This document shows positions 26,215 through 34,774 of a stretch of 64,000 nucleotides of DNA, piece after piece. The notes below the pieces were generated by a model, which ran no database searches, was not told the DNA's origin, and was given only the letters and a program-made list of their open reading frames with translations. Where the stretch lies: positions 1-64,000 of the forward strand of contig JBCBYB010000010.1 in NCBI GenBank assembly GCA_039816045.1, read 5' to 3'. Each line of letters starts with the position of its first letter. Position 1 is the stretch's first letter. The position numbers were made by a program, and so were the translations under genes. Origin of the DNA: Thermohalobaculum sp039816045 (GTDB lineage Bacteria > Pseudomonadota > Alphaproteobacteria > Rhodobacterales > Rhodobacteraceae).

Positions 26215-26753
26215 TGCGGCTGGCGCTTCTGGCCCCTTTGGCGACACTGCTGCTATGGCAGATCCCTGGACAGGCGTGCACTAGGGATGTCGAGACGACG
26301 CCGGAAACGCTCGCCCGAGCCACGGAGCATGCAATCGCCATCGCCGAGGTCAGGATCGCTTCCGTGACCCCAAATGCGGCGTACGTTGACCCGGCCGGAG
26401 ACTTGCGTCGGCCTCCGCTCCACGCTCCGACCTTGATCGAGGTCGAGACGCTGCAAACCCTGAGCGGTGAGCATCGGCAGTCCTGGCATATCGGTGCCTG
26501 GTCGGTGACGACGCAGCATCCTCGACTGATGGAGCGCCTCGGGGATTTGGTTGGCGAGCGTCGGATTATCGGCATCCTGCACCCCTTCGAGCGAGACCCA
26601 GATTACGTCGACCGGGTGCGCGACCGAGGTTTCGCACCCGAAGAGGTGTTGCCCGCGCTCAAGGGCTCCGATGGAAAGAGCCTGCCGAGATTGGCAGCCA
26701 TCCCGTGCGGAGAGTTTGTTCTCATCGCGCCAGATCGTTGGCCAGCGCAATGA
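26214..26753 (+). CDS. orphan exported protein inserted in the dcw operon between mraY and murD
   Basis: 179 residues, unrecognised. Seen: an N-terminal hydrophobic signal (residues 2–17) ending PGQAC; cleavage would leave Cys22 at or near the mature N-terminus. A second cysteine, C164 in AIPCGEF, could make a disulfide with it. The lipobox is poor (G-Q-A-C), so a soluble periplasmic protein is more likely than a lipoprotein. The body has alternating beta-like segments (AIAIAEVRIASV, LIEVETLQTLSG, EFVLIAPD), loosely reminiscent of small TIMP/OB-like secreted domains; that likeness is only an impression. It starts on the mraY stop (TGATG) and its stop overlaps the murD start (ATGA), so it is translationally coupled on both sides. 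Codon use looks slightly less GC-biased than neighbours. Not part of the canonical cluster. Confidence 0.75.
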   Translation: MRLALLAPLATLLLWQIPGQACTRDVETTPETLARATEHAIAIAEVRIASVTPNAAYVDPAGDLRRPPLHAPTLIEVETLQTLSGEHRQSWHIGAWSVTTQHPRLMERLGDLVGERRIIGILHPFERDPDYVDRVRDRGFAPEEVLPALKGSDGKSLPRLAAIPCGEFVLIAPDRWPAQ

Positions 26754-28150
26754 TCATCGTACCAGCATATGCAGGGCAGCGGGTGGGCGTGCTGGGGCTC
26801 GGGCGGTCTGGGCTAGCCACCGCGCGGGCGCTGAAGGCAGGGGGCGCGGACCCGCTTCTCTGGGACGATGGCAAGGCGGCACGGGAGAAGGCCGGGACGG
26901 AGTTCGAGATCGGCGACCTCGCGCGTCCCCGTGAGGCGGCCTCTCTCGCGGCGTTGATCGTCTCGCCCGGCGTGCCGCATCTCTATCCGCAACCGCATCC
27001 CGCGGTGACCGCGGCCCGTGAGAACGGCGTGCCCATCGACAACGAGATCGGGCTGTTCTTCGCCGCTGTCGCTGCCCTCCGTGCCGAGGCGGAGGACGAT
27101 GGCCCGGACCCCAAGATCGTTTGCATTACCGGCTCGAACGGCAAGTCCACGACGACGGCGTTGCTCCACCACATCCTCGACAACGCGGGTCGGCCCTCGC
27201 AGATGGGTGGCAATATCGGCCGCGCGGCGCTCGATCTCGACCCGCCGGGACCGGGAGAGACCGTGGTGCTGGAGCTCTCCTCCTATCAGACCGAGCTTGC
27301 GCGACAGCTGGCGCCCGACATCGCCGTGTTCTTGAACCTCGCGCCCGACCATCTCGGTCGCCATGGTGGCATGGGCGGCTATTTCGCGGCCAAGCGGCGG
27401 CTCTTCGAGGCGGGGGTGCCGGAGCATGCCATTATCGGGATCGACGAGCCGGAAGGCCTGGCGCTCGCCTCCACCACAGAGCCGGAGACGCTGATCCGCC
27501 TCTCCACCGCGCGCCGGCTGAAGGGGGCAGGCTGGTCGGTCTTCATGAACAAGAACCACCTGACGGAGTGGCGGCGCGAGAAGCAGGTGGCGGCGGTCGA
27601 TATGCGTGGCTGCCCGGGTCTGATCGGCGCGCACAACCACCAGAATGCCTGTGCGGCCTATGCGGCGGCGCGCGCGCTCGGGCTCGGGCCGGGGCGGATC
27701 GAGGCGGGGCTCGCCTCCTTTCCAGGGCTCGCGCACCGGATGGAGCGGCTCGGCGAGGCGGGCGGCATCACCTGGATCAACGACAGCAAGGCGACGAACG
27801 CCTCGGCAACCGCCCATGCGCTGGCGGCCTGTGAGCGGATCCGCTGGATTGCGGGCGGGCAGGCCAAGGAGGACGGAGCAGCGGCGCTTGCACCATATGG
27901 CGATCGTATCGCTCGGGCCTATCTGATCGGCGAGGCGGCGGAGCGTTTCGCAGCAGAGCTTCCCGACATCCCCCACACCCTCGTCGGCACCTTGGAGGCT
28001 GCGGTTGCTGCGGCCGCGGCCGAGGCGGAGCCCGGCGACACGGTGCTGCTATCCCCGGCTGCGGCCAGTTTCGACCAGTTCCCCGATTTCGAAGCGCGGG
28101 GGGAGGCGTTCCGTGCCCTCGCCGCGCCCCATTTGGAGGCGCCCGAATGA
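26750..28150 (+). CDS. murD: UDP-N-acetylmuramoyl-L-alanine–D-glutamate ligase
   Basis: 466 residues from ATG 26750, which overlaps the preceding stop; upstream in-frame starts lie inside the orphan gene. Role: adds D-glutamate to UDP-MurNAc-L-Ala. Seen: an N-terminal Rossmann-like VGVLGLGRSGLATARAL (about 12–28), the P-loop CITGSNGKSTTTAL (about 125–138), the ELSSYQTE motif, NLAPDHLGRHG, and WINDSKATNASAT (near 345). All are standard for MurD. It overlaps ftsW by four bases (ATGA). Confidence 0.96.
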   Translation: MIIVPAYAGQRVGVLGLGRSGLATARALKAGGADPLLWDDGKAAREKAGTEFEIGDLARPREAASLAALIVSPGVPHLYPQPHPAVTAARENGVPIDNEIGLFFAAVAALRAEAEDDGPDPKIVCITGSNGKSTTTALLHHILDNAGRPSQMGGNIGRAALDLDPPGPGETVVLELSSYQTELARQLAPDIAVFLNLAPDHLGRHGGMGGYFAAKRRLFEAGVPEHAIIGIDEPEGLALASTTEPETLIRLSTARRLKGAGWSVFMNKNHLTEWRREKQVAAVDMRGCPGLIGAHNHQNACAAYAAARALGLGPGRIEAGLASFPGLAHRMERLGEAGGITWINDSKATNASATAHALAACERIRWIAGGQAKEDGAAALAPYGDRIARAYLIGEAAERFAAELPDIPHTLVGTLEAAVAAAAAEAEPGDTVLLSPAAASFDQFPDFEARGEAFRALAAPHLEAPE

Positions 28151-29307
28151 CCGAGATGGCCTTTCGCTCTCCCCCGCTGCCTGCCGGGACGACGGCGCTC
28201 GAGGACTGGTGGCACAGCGTTGACCGGCTCTCGCTGGGGGCGGTGATCGCGCTGGTGGCCATCGGGCTCGTGCTGGGGCTTGCCGCCTCCCCGCCGTTGG
28301 CGGAAAAGAACGGGCTCTGGACCTATCACTATGTGGCGCGCCATGCGGTGTTTCTGGGTGCGGCGATGGCGGTGATGGGAGCGGTGTCGATGGCCTCGCC
28401 GGTGCGGCTGCGGCGCCTTGGGGTGCTGCTGTTCATCGCCTTCCTGGGTGCGACGGCGCTGCTGCCCTGGCTCGGCACGGATTTCGGCAAAGGCGCGGTG
28501 CGCTGGTACTCCCTTGGGGTTGCCTCGCTGCAGCCCTCGGAGTTCCTGAAACCGGGGTTCGTGATCGCGAGCGCCTGGCTGATGGCCGGCTCGGCCCATG
28601 CGGGGGGGCCTCCGGGGCGGCTCGTCTCCGGCGCCTTTGCGGTGGCGATTGCGGGGATGCTGGCGCTCCAGCCCGATTTCGGCCAGGCGATGCTGGTGGT
28701 GGCGGTCTGGACGACGATGGTCTTTGCCTCAGGCGCGCCGATCCTGCCCTTGATCCTTGTGGGCGTGGCGGTTGGCGGCTCGGGCGCTTATGCCTATGTC
28801 CACTCGTCGCATTTCGCGGGCCGCATCGACGGCTACCTCGCAGGCTCGGTCGACCCGAACACCCAGCTTGCCTACGCGCTCGCGGCGATCCGGGAGGGCG
28901 GGCTCTTCGGCGTCGGCGCGGCCCAAGGGTCGGTGAAATGGACGCTGCCCGATGCGCACACCGATTTCATCATCGCGGTTGCGGCTGAGGAATTCGGCCT
29001 GCTGCTCGTGCTGGCGATCATCGGTCTCTACCTTTTCATCACGCTACGCGCCCTGAGCCGGCTGGTGGAGGTGACGGACCCGTTCACGCGGCTGGCCGGC
29101 ACCGGGCTTGCGGTGCTGTTCGGGTTGCAGGCGTTTGTGAATTTCGGTGTGGCGATCCGGCTGCTGCCGGCCAAGGGAATGACGCTGCCGTTCGTCTCCT
29201 ATGGCGGCTCCTCGATGATCGCGGCGGCAATCGCGATGGGGGCGCTGCTGGCGCTCACGCGCTCCCGGCCGATCGACCCGGCCTCCGTTCTGCGACAGCG
29301 GCTGTGA
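28147..29307 (+). CDS. ftsW: septal peptidoglycan glycosyltransferase FtsW (SEDS family)
   Basis: 386 residues with about ten membrane segments. SEDS proteins polymerise lipid II into glycan strands; FtsW works with FtsI at the septum. Seen: KGAVRWYSLG with the QPSEFLKPGFV motif (about residues 116–138), LQPDFGQAMLV, and the C-terminal signature PAKGMTLPFVSYGGSSM (about 342–358). The catalytic aspartate is expected in the loop around LAYALAAIREGGLFG. Four-base overlap with murG. Confidence 0.95.
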   Translation: MTEMAFRSPPLPAGTTALEDWWHSVDRLSLGAVIALVAIGLVLGLAASPPLAEKNGLWTYHYVARHAVFLGAAMAVMGAVSMASPVRLRRLGVLLFIAFLGATALLPWLGTDFGKGAVRWYSLGVASLQPSEFLKPGFVIASAWLMAGSAHAGGPPGRLVSGAFAVAIAGMLALQPDFGQAMLVVAVWTTMVFASGAPILPLILVGVAVGGSGAYAYVHSSHFAGRIDGYLAGSVDPNTQLAYALAAIREGGLFGVGAAQGSVKWTLPDAHTDFIIAVAAEEFGLLLVLAIIGLYLFITLRALSRLVEVTDPFTRLAGTGLAVLFGLQAFVNFGVAIRLLPAKGMTLPFVSYGGSSMIAAAIAMGALLALTRSRPIDPASVLRQRL

Positions 29308-30389
29308 GCCGTCTGCTGGTCATCGCGGCGGGCGGCACTGGGGGGCACATGTTCCCAGCCCAGGCGCTGGCGGAGGCGATGCTTGCCCGCGGCTGGCGAG
29401 TGATGCTGGCGACCGATGCGCGCGGTTTGCGCTATGCGGAGGGGTTCCCGGCCGAGGTCGAGCGGCTCGAGTTGCGGGCGGCAGCGCCCGGGCAGGGCGG
29501 GCTGACGGCCAAGCTCGCGGCGCCGACGGCCCTTGCGCGCGGTGTGATCCAGGCGCTGATGGCGCTCCGGCGGGCGCGGCCTGCCATGGTCGCGGGGTTC
29601 GGCGGCTATCCGGCCTTTCCGGCGATGGCGGCGGCGGTCCTGCTGGGAGTGCCACGTCTGATCCATGAGCAGAACGGCGTGCTCGGGCGGGTGAACCGGC
29701 TCTTTGCGCCGCTCGCCAAGGTGGTCGCGTGTGGCATCTGGCCGGTGGAGAACGCCCCGGCGCGAGCACGGCTAGAGCCCGTGGGCAATCCCGTGCGGGC
29801 CGCGGTGCTTGAGGCTGCCGAGCCCTTCGTGCCGCCCGGAGACGGTCCGGTCCGGCTTCTTGTCGTCGGTGGCAGCCAAGGCGCCTCGGTCTTCGCGAGC
29901 CTTGTGCCCGGCGCTGTCACCCTCCTGCCGGAGGCGCTGCGGACCCGCCTCCACGTCACCCAGCAGACCCGCGGAGACGACGGTCCCGCGGTCGAGGCGG
30001 CCTATCGGACGGCCAGCGTTGCGGCCGAGACAGCTCCCTTTTTCACCGACCTGCCCGCACGGATGGCGGCGGCGCATCTCGTGATCGCCCGAGCCGGGGC
30101 CTCCACCATCGCGGAGCTTGGCGTGATCGGCCGTCCGGCGATCCTGGTGCCCTATCCGCACGCGGCCGCCGACCACCAAACCGCCAATGCCCGCGCACAA
30201 GTCGAGGCTGGGGCGGCGATCCTCGCGCCCGAAGCCGGGCTCACCACCAGCGCGCTTGGCGCCCATATCCGTGCGGCCCTCAACCCAGATCGTCTCCCTT
30301 CCATGGCTGAGGCTGCACGCGCCACGGGACGCGCGGATGCGACGGAGACGCTGGTCCGGCTGGTCGAGGAGCACGCCCGCCCCGGATAG
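29304..30389 (+). CDS. murG: UDP-N-acetylglucosamine–lipid I GlcNAc transferase
   Basis: 361 residues, GTG start overlapping the ftsW stop. It is a peripheral inner-membrane glycosyltransferase that converts lipid I to lipid II. Seen: the first glycine-rich loop IAAGGTGGHMFPAQALAE, the second GFGGYPAFPAMAAA, IHEQNGVLGRVNR, the third loop VVGGSQGASVF, and the C-terminal ARAGASTIAELG with PYPHAAADHQTANA. Normal length. It closes the first tightly packed stretch of the dcw cluster; the next gene follows after 118 bases. Confidence 0.96.
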   Translation: MSRLLVIAAGGTGGHMFPAQALAEAMLARGWRVMLATDARGLRYAEGFPAEVERLELRAAAPGQGGLTAKLAAPTALARGVIQALMALRRARPAMVAGFGGYPAFPAMAAAVLLGVPRLIHEQNGVLGRVNRLFAPLAKVVACGIWPVENAPARARLEPVGNPVRAAVLEAAEPFVPPGDGPVRLLVVGGSQGASVFASLVPGAVTLLPEALRTRLHVTQQTRGDDGPAVEAAYRTASVAAETAPFFTDLPARMAAAHLVIARAGASTIAELGVIGRPAILVPYPHAAADHQTANARAQVEAGAAILAPEAGLTTSALGAHIRAALNPDRLPSMAEAARATGRADATETLVRLVEEHARPG

Positions 30390-30507
30390 GGCAGACTGCC
30401 TTCCCATCGCCACCTAAAGGCCCCTGCGCTGTCATGGAACAGTCTTGGCATCGCCCGGAGCCCCTGGTACGCCGAGCGAAATCCAAAACAACAGCGAGCA
30501 GTGACCC

Positions 30508-31944
30508 GTGAACCCACCAACCGCTCTCCCGCTCGACATCGGCCCCATCCACTTTGTTGGCATCGGCGGCATCGGCATGTCCGGCATCGCCGAGGTGCTG
30601 TTGAACATGGGCTACAGCGTGCAGGGCTCGGACATCAAAGAGAGCGCCATCGTCCAGCGGCTGCGCGCACTCGGTGCCCGGATCGTGGTCGGGCATTCGG
30701 CGGATGCGATCGAGGGCGCGGGCGTCTGCGTGATCTCTTCGGCGATCCGCGCGGGCAACCCGGAGCTTGAGGCCGCCCGCGCCCGCTCGATGCCGGTGGT
30801 GCGCCGGGCGGAGATGCTGGCCGAGCTGATGCGTCTGCGCTGGAACGTCGCCGTGGCGGGCACGCACGGGAAGACGACCACCACCTCTATGGTGGCGGCG
30901 CTGTTGGACGCCGGTGGCGAGGATCCGACCGTGATCAACGGCGGCATCATCCAGTCCTACGGCTCGAATGCCCGGCTCGGTGATGGCCGCTGGATGGTTG
31001 TCGAGGCCGATGAGAGCGACGGCACCTTCGTGAAGCTGCCCGCCACCATCGCCGTGGTCACAAACATCGACCCGGAGCATATGGACCACTACGGCACCGT
31101 GGATGCGCTGCGGGACGGCTTTGACGCCTTCGTCTCCAACATCCCCTTTTATGGTGCTCTGATCGCCTGCATCGACCACCCGGAGGTGCAGAGCCTGATC
31201 GGTCGCGTCACCGACCGCCGCGTGGTGACCTACGGGCTCTCGCGCCAGGCGGATCTGCGGGCCGAGGGGCTGCGCTATGTCGACGGTCAGATGGTTTTCG
31301 ATCTGGTGCTGCGAGGGGCAGAAGAGGAGCGCCATGAGGGCCTCACGCTGCCGATGCCGGGCGACCACAACGTCTCGAACGCGTTGGCCGCCATCGCCGC
31401 GGCGCGTGAGCTGAAGATCGAGATGGAGGACATCCGCGCCGGGCTCGCCCGCTTTGCCGGGGTCAAACGGCGCTTCACCCGGGTCGGTGAGTGGAACGGG
31501 GTTGGGATCATCGACGATTATGGCCACCACCCGGTGGAGATCGCGGCGGTGCTGAAGGCCGCCCGCAGCGCCACCGAGGGCCGGGTGATCGCAGTGCACC
31601 AGCCGCACCGGTATTCGCGCCTACACGATCTCTTTGAGGAGTTTTGCGCCTGCTTCAACGATGCGGATGTGGTGGGCATCACCGACGTCTTCGCCGCTGG
31701 TGAGCAGCCGGTCGACGGCGTCTCGCGGGATGCGCTGGTGGGAGGCTTGCGCGCGCATGGCCACCGCTCGGCCCATGCGCTGCGGGCGCCCGAAGGGTTG
31801 GAGGCCTTCGTGGCGGAGCAGGCCCGTCCGGGCGATCTGGTGATCTGTCTCGGGGCGGGCACGATCTCTGCCTGGGCCAATGCGTTGCCGGAACAACTGG
31901 CTGCCCGCGATGCGCCGGGGCCGCGGGCCGCGGGCGCTGCGTGA
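30508..31944 (+). CDS. murC: UDP-N-acetylmuramate–L-alanine ligase
   Basis: 478 residues from GTG 30508. First of the Mur ligases: adds L-Ala to UDP-MurNAc in the cytosol. Seen: HFVGIGGIGMSGIAEVL near residues 13–29, the P-loop VAGTHGKTTTTSMVA (about 116–130), EADESDGTF, NIDPEHMDHYG, and IDDYGHHPVEI (about 337–347). Complete. Preceded by 118 bases without a gene, which may hold a secondary promoter. murB follows after 16 bases. Confidence 0.96.
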   Translation: MNPPTALPLDIGPIHFVGIGGIGMSGIAEVLLNMGYSVQGSDIKESAIVQRLRALGARIVVGHSADAIEGAGVCVISSAIRAGNPELEAARARSMPVVRRAEMLAELMRLRWNVAVAGTHGKTTTTSMVAALLDAGGEDPTVINGGIIQSYGSNARLGDGRWMVVEADESDGTFVKLPATIAVVTNIDPEHMDHYGTVDALRDGFDAFVSNIPFYGALIACIDHPEVQSLIGRVTDRRVVTYGLSRQADLRAEGLRYVDGQMVFDLVLRGAEEERHEGLTLPMPGDHNVSNALAAIAAARELKIEMEDIRAGLARFAGVKRRFTRVGEWNGVGIIDDYGHHPVEIAAVLKAARSATEGRVIAVHQPHRYSRLHDLFEEFCACFNDADVVGITDVFAAGEQPVDGVSRDALVGGLRAHGHRSAHALRAPEGLEAFVAEQARPGDLVICLGAGTISAWANALPEQLAARDAPGPRAAGAA

Positions 31945-31960
31945 AAGCGAGCGCTGCGCG

Positions 31961-32917
31961 ATGAAGGACGAGATGGCCGGCGGTGGATTGATCGCCCGAT
32001 TGCCGCCCGTGCGGGGGCGCCTCACGGCGGGGCGGCGGATGGCCGAGCTCACCTGGTTCCGCGTGGGCGGCCCGGCGGAGGTGTTGTTTCAACCCGCTGA
32101 CATCGCCGATCTCGCCCTCTTTCTCTCGCGCCTCGCGCCGGAGGTTCCCGTCACCACCGTGGGCGTCGGCTCCAATCTGCTCGTGCGCGACGGCGGCATT
32201 CCCGGTGTCGTGGTGCGCCTTGGACGGGGCTTCAACCGCGTGACGCCCTATCGGACGACCGTGGAGGCGGGCGCAGCCGCCCCGGATGCGCGGGTTGCCA
32301 CAGGCGCGGCCGCTGCCGGGATCGCGGGGCTCGAGTTCCTGCGCGGCGTGCCCGGCACGGTGGGTGGGGCGCTTGCAATGAACGCGGGCGCCTATGGCCG
32401 CGAGGTCAAGGATGTGCTGCTCGAGGCCGAAGCCGTCACCCGAACCGGCGAGGTCGTTCGCCTGACCCCGGCCGAGATGGGGTTCAGCTATCGAAACGCA
32501 GCGGCGGCCGCCGGGTTGGTTTTCACCCGCGCTGTGTTCTCCGGCACCCTCGATGATCCCGCAAGCATCATGCAACGCATGGACCGGCTGATGGCCGAAC
32601 GCGAGACCGCCCAACCCGTGCGGGAGCGCACCGGCGGCAGCACCTTTCGCAACCCTGCCGGGGCGTCTTCGGGGCCGGGAGGCGCTTCTCCGGGCCGTCG
32701 CGCCTGGGAACTGATCGATGCCGCGGGGTGTCGCGGGATGGAGATCGGTGGAGCCAAAGTCTCAGAGAAGCATTGCAACTTCTTGATCAACCACGCAGAT
32801 GCCACGGCGGCCGATCTTGAGGAGCTCGGAGAGACAGTCAGAAAACGCGTAAAATCCCATGCAGATGTCGATTTGCGCTGGGAAATCCGACGGATAGGCG
32901 TTAGTCTGGCGCAATAA
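31961..32917 (+). CDS. murB: UDP-N-acetylenolpyruvoylglucosamine reductase
   Basis: 318 residues from ATG 31961; the frame is open to 31880 but that part overlaps murC and is not family-like. Role: NADPH- and FAD-dependent reduction to UDP-MurNAc. Seen: TWFRVGGPAEVLF (about 28–40), the FAD-binding VGVGSNLLVRDGGIPGVVVRL (about 68), the GLEFLRGVPGTVGGALAMNAG motif, SYRNA, and GSTFRNP with the catalytic serine. WELIDAAGCRGMEIGGAKVS and HCNFLINHADATA close the protein. Length fits type I MurB of alphaproteobacteria. Confidence 0.95.
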   Translation: MKDEMAGGGLIARLPPVRGRLTAGRRMAELTWFRVGGPAEVLFQPADIADLALFLSRLAPEVPVTTVGVGSNLLVRDGGIPGVVVRLGRGFNRVTPYRTTVEAGAAAPDARVATGAAAAGIAGLEFLRGVPGTVGGALAMNAGAYGREVKDVLLEAEAVTRTGEVVRLTPAEMGFSYRNAAAAAGLVFTRAVFSGTLDDPASIMQRMDRLMAERETAQPVRERTGGSTFRNPAGASSGPGGASPGRRAWELIDAAGCRGMEIGGAKVSEKHCNFLINHADATAADLEELGETVRKRVKSHADVDLRWEIRRIGVSLAQ

Positions 32918-32978
32918 AGCAACACAAAGACCAGTAAGCCGAACAGAAAAACACAAGGCTTGCGGAATAGAGGCGCGG

Positions 32979-33893
32979 ATGTCGAGCAGGACTTCCCGCG
33001 TGGCAGTGCTCAAGGGAGGAGTGTCCCGAGAGCGAGAGGTATCGCTGGTATCCGGGCGTGAATGCGCCGGTGCCTTGCGCCATGCGGGTTATGACGTGAC
33101 CGAGGTTGATGCCGGGCGAGACCTTGCCCGCGCCCTCGCTGACGCGCGCCCGGATGTTGTCTTCAATGCACTGCACGGCCGCTGGGGCGAGGATGGCTGC
33201 GTTCAGGGCATGCTCGAATGGATGGGGCTGCCCTATACGCATTCCGGTGTGCTGGCCTCTGCCCTGGCGATGGACAAGGCGCGGGCGAAGGCGGTCTATG
33301 CCGAGGCCGGATTGCCGGTTGCCGACAGCCTGATCTCGACGCGCGCAGAGGTCGAGCGCGATCACCCGATGGCGCCCCCTTACGTGGTCAAGCCAGTGAA
33401 CGAGGGCTCCTCTCTCGGCGTCTATTTCGTGATGGAGGGCGCCAATGGGCCGGCCAAGCTCGAGCCGGATGCCCCCGAGGCGCTGATGGTTGAGGCCTAC
33501 GTCCCGGGGCGCGAGCTGACGGTCGCGGTCATGGGCGAGGATGCGCTCGCGGTGACGGATATCGTCGCCAGCGGCGGGTGGTACGACTACCAGGCGAAAT
33601 ACGCCGATGGCGGCTCGCGGCATGTGGTGCCGGCTGCGCTGCCAGAGGAGATCGCGGATGCCTGTCTCTCGCATGCGCGGGCGGCACATTCGGCGCTCGG
33701 CTGCCGGGGCCTGTCGCGTACCGACTTTCGCTGGGACGAGACGAAGGGCCTCGCTGGGCTGATCGTGCTCGAGACCAACACGCAGCCCGGGATGACGCCG
33801 ACCTCGCTCGCGCCGGAACAGGCGGCCTACAGGGGCATCGACTTCCCCGCGCTCTGTGCATGGCTGGTGGAGGATGCCTCATGCGGCCGGTGA
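32979..33893 (+). CDS. ddl: D-alanine–D-alanine ligase
   Basis: 304 residues, the usual DdlB length. Makes D-Ala-D-Ala for MurF with ATP. Seen: AVLKGGVSREREVSLVSG (about 8–25), ALHGRWGEDGCVQGMLEWMGLPYTHS region, VVKPVNEGSSLGV (about 136–148), ELTVAVMG, and the C-terminal VLETNTQPGMTPTSL with metal-binding residues. A 61-base spacer separates it from murB. Its last 13 bases overlap ftsQ in another frame, an unusually long overlap for this cluster. Confidence 0.95.
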   Translation: MSSRTSRVAVLKGGVSREREVSLVSGRECAGALRHAGYDVTEVDAGRDLARALADARPDVVFNALHGRWGEDGCVQGMLEWMGLPYTHSGVLASALAMDKARAKAVYAEAGLPVADSLISTRAEVERDHPMAPPYVVKPVNEGSSLGVYFVMEGANGPAKLEPDAPEALMVEAYVPGRELTVAVMGEDALAVTDIVASGGWYDYQAKYADGGSRHVVPAALPEEIADACLSHARAAHSALGCRGLSRTDFRWDETKGLAGLIVLETNTQPGMTPTSLAPEQAAYRGIDFPALCAWLVEDASCGR

Positions 33894-34774
33894 AGCGCCC
33901 CGATCCCGAGGCCGTCAAGGCCGGGCCTTCGCGGGCGACGTACCGGCTGCGGCGCGCTTGGGCGCAGGCTTGGGTGCGCACGGCGGTCACCGTGTATCTG
34001 CCGCTGACACTGCTGGGGCTCGTCGCTTGGGGCATTGTCTCAACCGACCGCCTGCGGCTCGCGATCCAGGCGGAGGTCGCCGGTGTGCTCTCCAACATCG
34101 CCGAGCGGCCCGAGTTCACGGTGCGGGGCGTGGACATCCGCGGTGGCACGCCGGACCTGCGCGACGAGATCATCGAGATGACGGCCCATTACGCGGGGCA
34201 AAGCTCGCTCCGGCTCGATCTCGGGGCGCTGCGGGACGAAGTGGAGGGCCTGGGATGGGTTGCCTCGGCTTCGGTGTTCTTCGATCCCTCCGGCATGCTG
34301 CGGATCAAGGTGTCGGAGCGGGTGCCCGCGGCGGTCTGGAGGGACCCCGACACCACGCTTTGGGTGCTGGACGCCGAGGGTGTGGTGATCGCGGCGACAG
34401 AGAAGCGGCTCGACTATCCGGCGCTGCCGCTGCTCATCGGGCTCGGCGCGCCGCAAAAGCTGGCGGATGTGCGTCAGCTGATGGCTGCGGCCCCGGCGTT
34501 GATGCCGCGCATCCGGGCCTTTGCGCGGGTCGGCAAGCGCCGCTGGAGCCTGGTGCTCGACCGCGAGATGGTCGTGATGCTGCCGGCGGAGGGGCCGGTG
34601 AAAGCGCTCAAGGGCATTATGGCGCTGCAATTCGGCGAAGAGGTCTTTGCCCGCGATTTGGCGGTCATCGATTTGCGTATTCCACATCGACCGACGCTGC
34701 GCCTCGCACCGCAGGCGGCCGAGGCTTTGGTTCTGCGTCGTGCGGTGGAGTTGGTTTTGGGAGAAGATACATGA
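33881..34774 (+). CDS. ftsQ: cell division protein FtsQ
   Basis: 297 residues from ATG 33881. FtsQ is a bitopic inner-membrane protein that recruits FtsB/FtsL to the divisome. Seen: a basic cytoplasmic tail, one membrane helix (about residues 34–54), a POTRA domain starting at FTVRGVDIRGGTPDLRDEI (about 77), and a beta domain with ERVPAAVWRD and VIDLRIPHRPTLRL. Position between ddl and ftsA agrees. Overlaps both neighbours (13 bases with ddl, 4 with ftsA). Confidence 0.93.
   Translation: MRPVKRPDPEAVKAGPSRATYRLRRAWAQAWVRTAVTVYLPLTLLGLVAWGIVSTDRLRLAIQAEVAGVLSNIAERPEFTVRGVDIRGGTPDLRDEIIEMTAHYAGQSSLRLDLGALRDEVEGLGWVASASVFFDPSGMLRIKVSERVPAAVWRDPDTTLWVLDAEGVVIAATEKRLDYPALPLLIGLGAPQKLADVRQLMAAAPALMPRIRAFARVGKRRWSLVLDREMVVMLPAEGPVKALKGIMALQFGEEVFARDLAVIDLRIPHRPTLRLAPQAAEALVLRRAVELVLGEDT

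Noticed and set aside
30440..30460. sigma-54-like GG-N10-GC site before murC
   Set aside because: Two mismatches to the -24/-12 consensus and no reason for a wall-synthesis gene to use sigma-54; chance matches of this quality are common.
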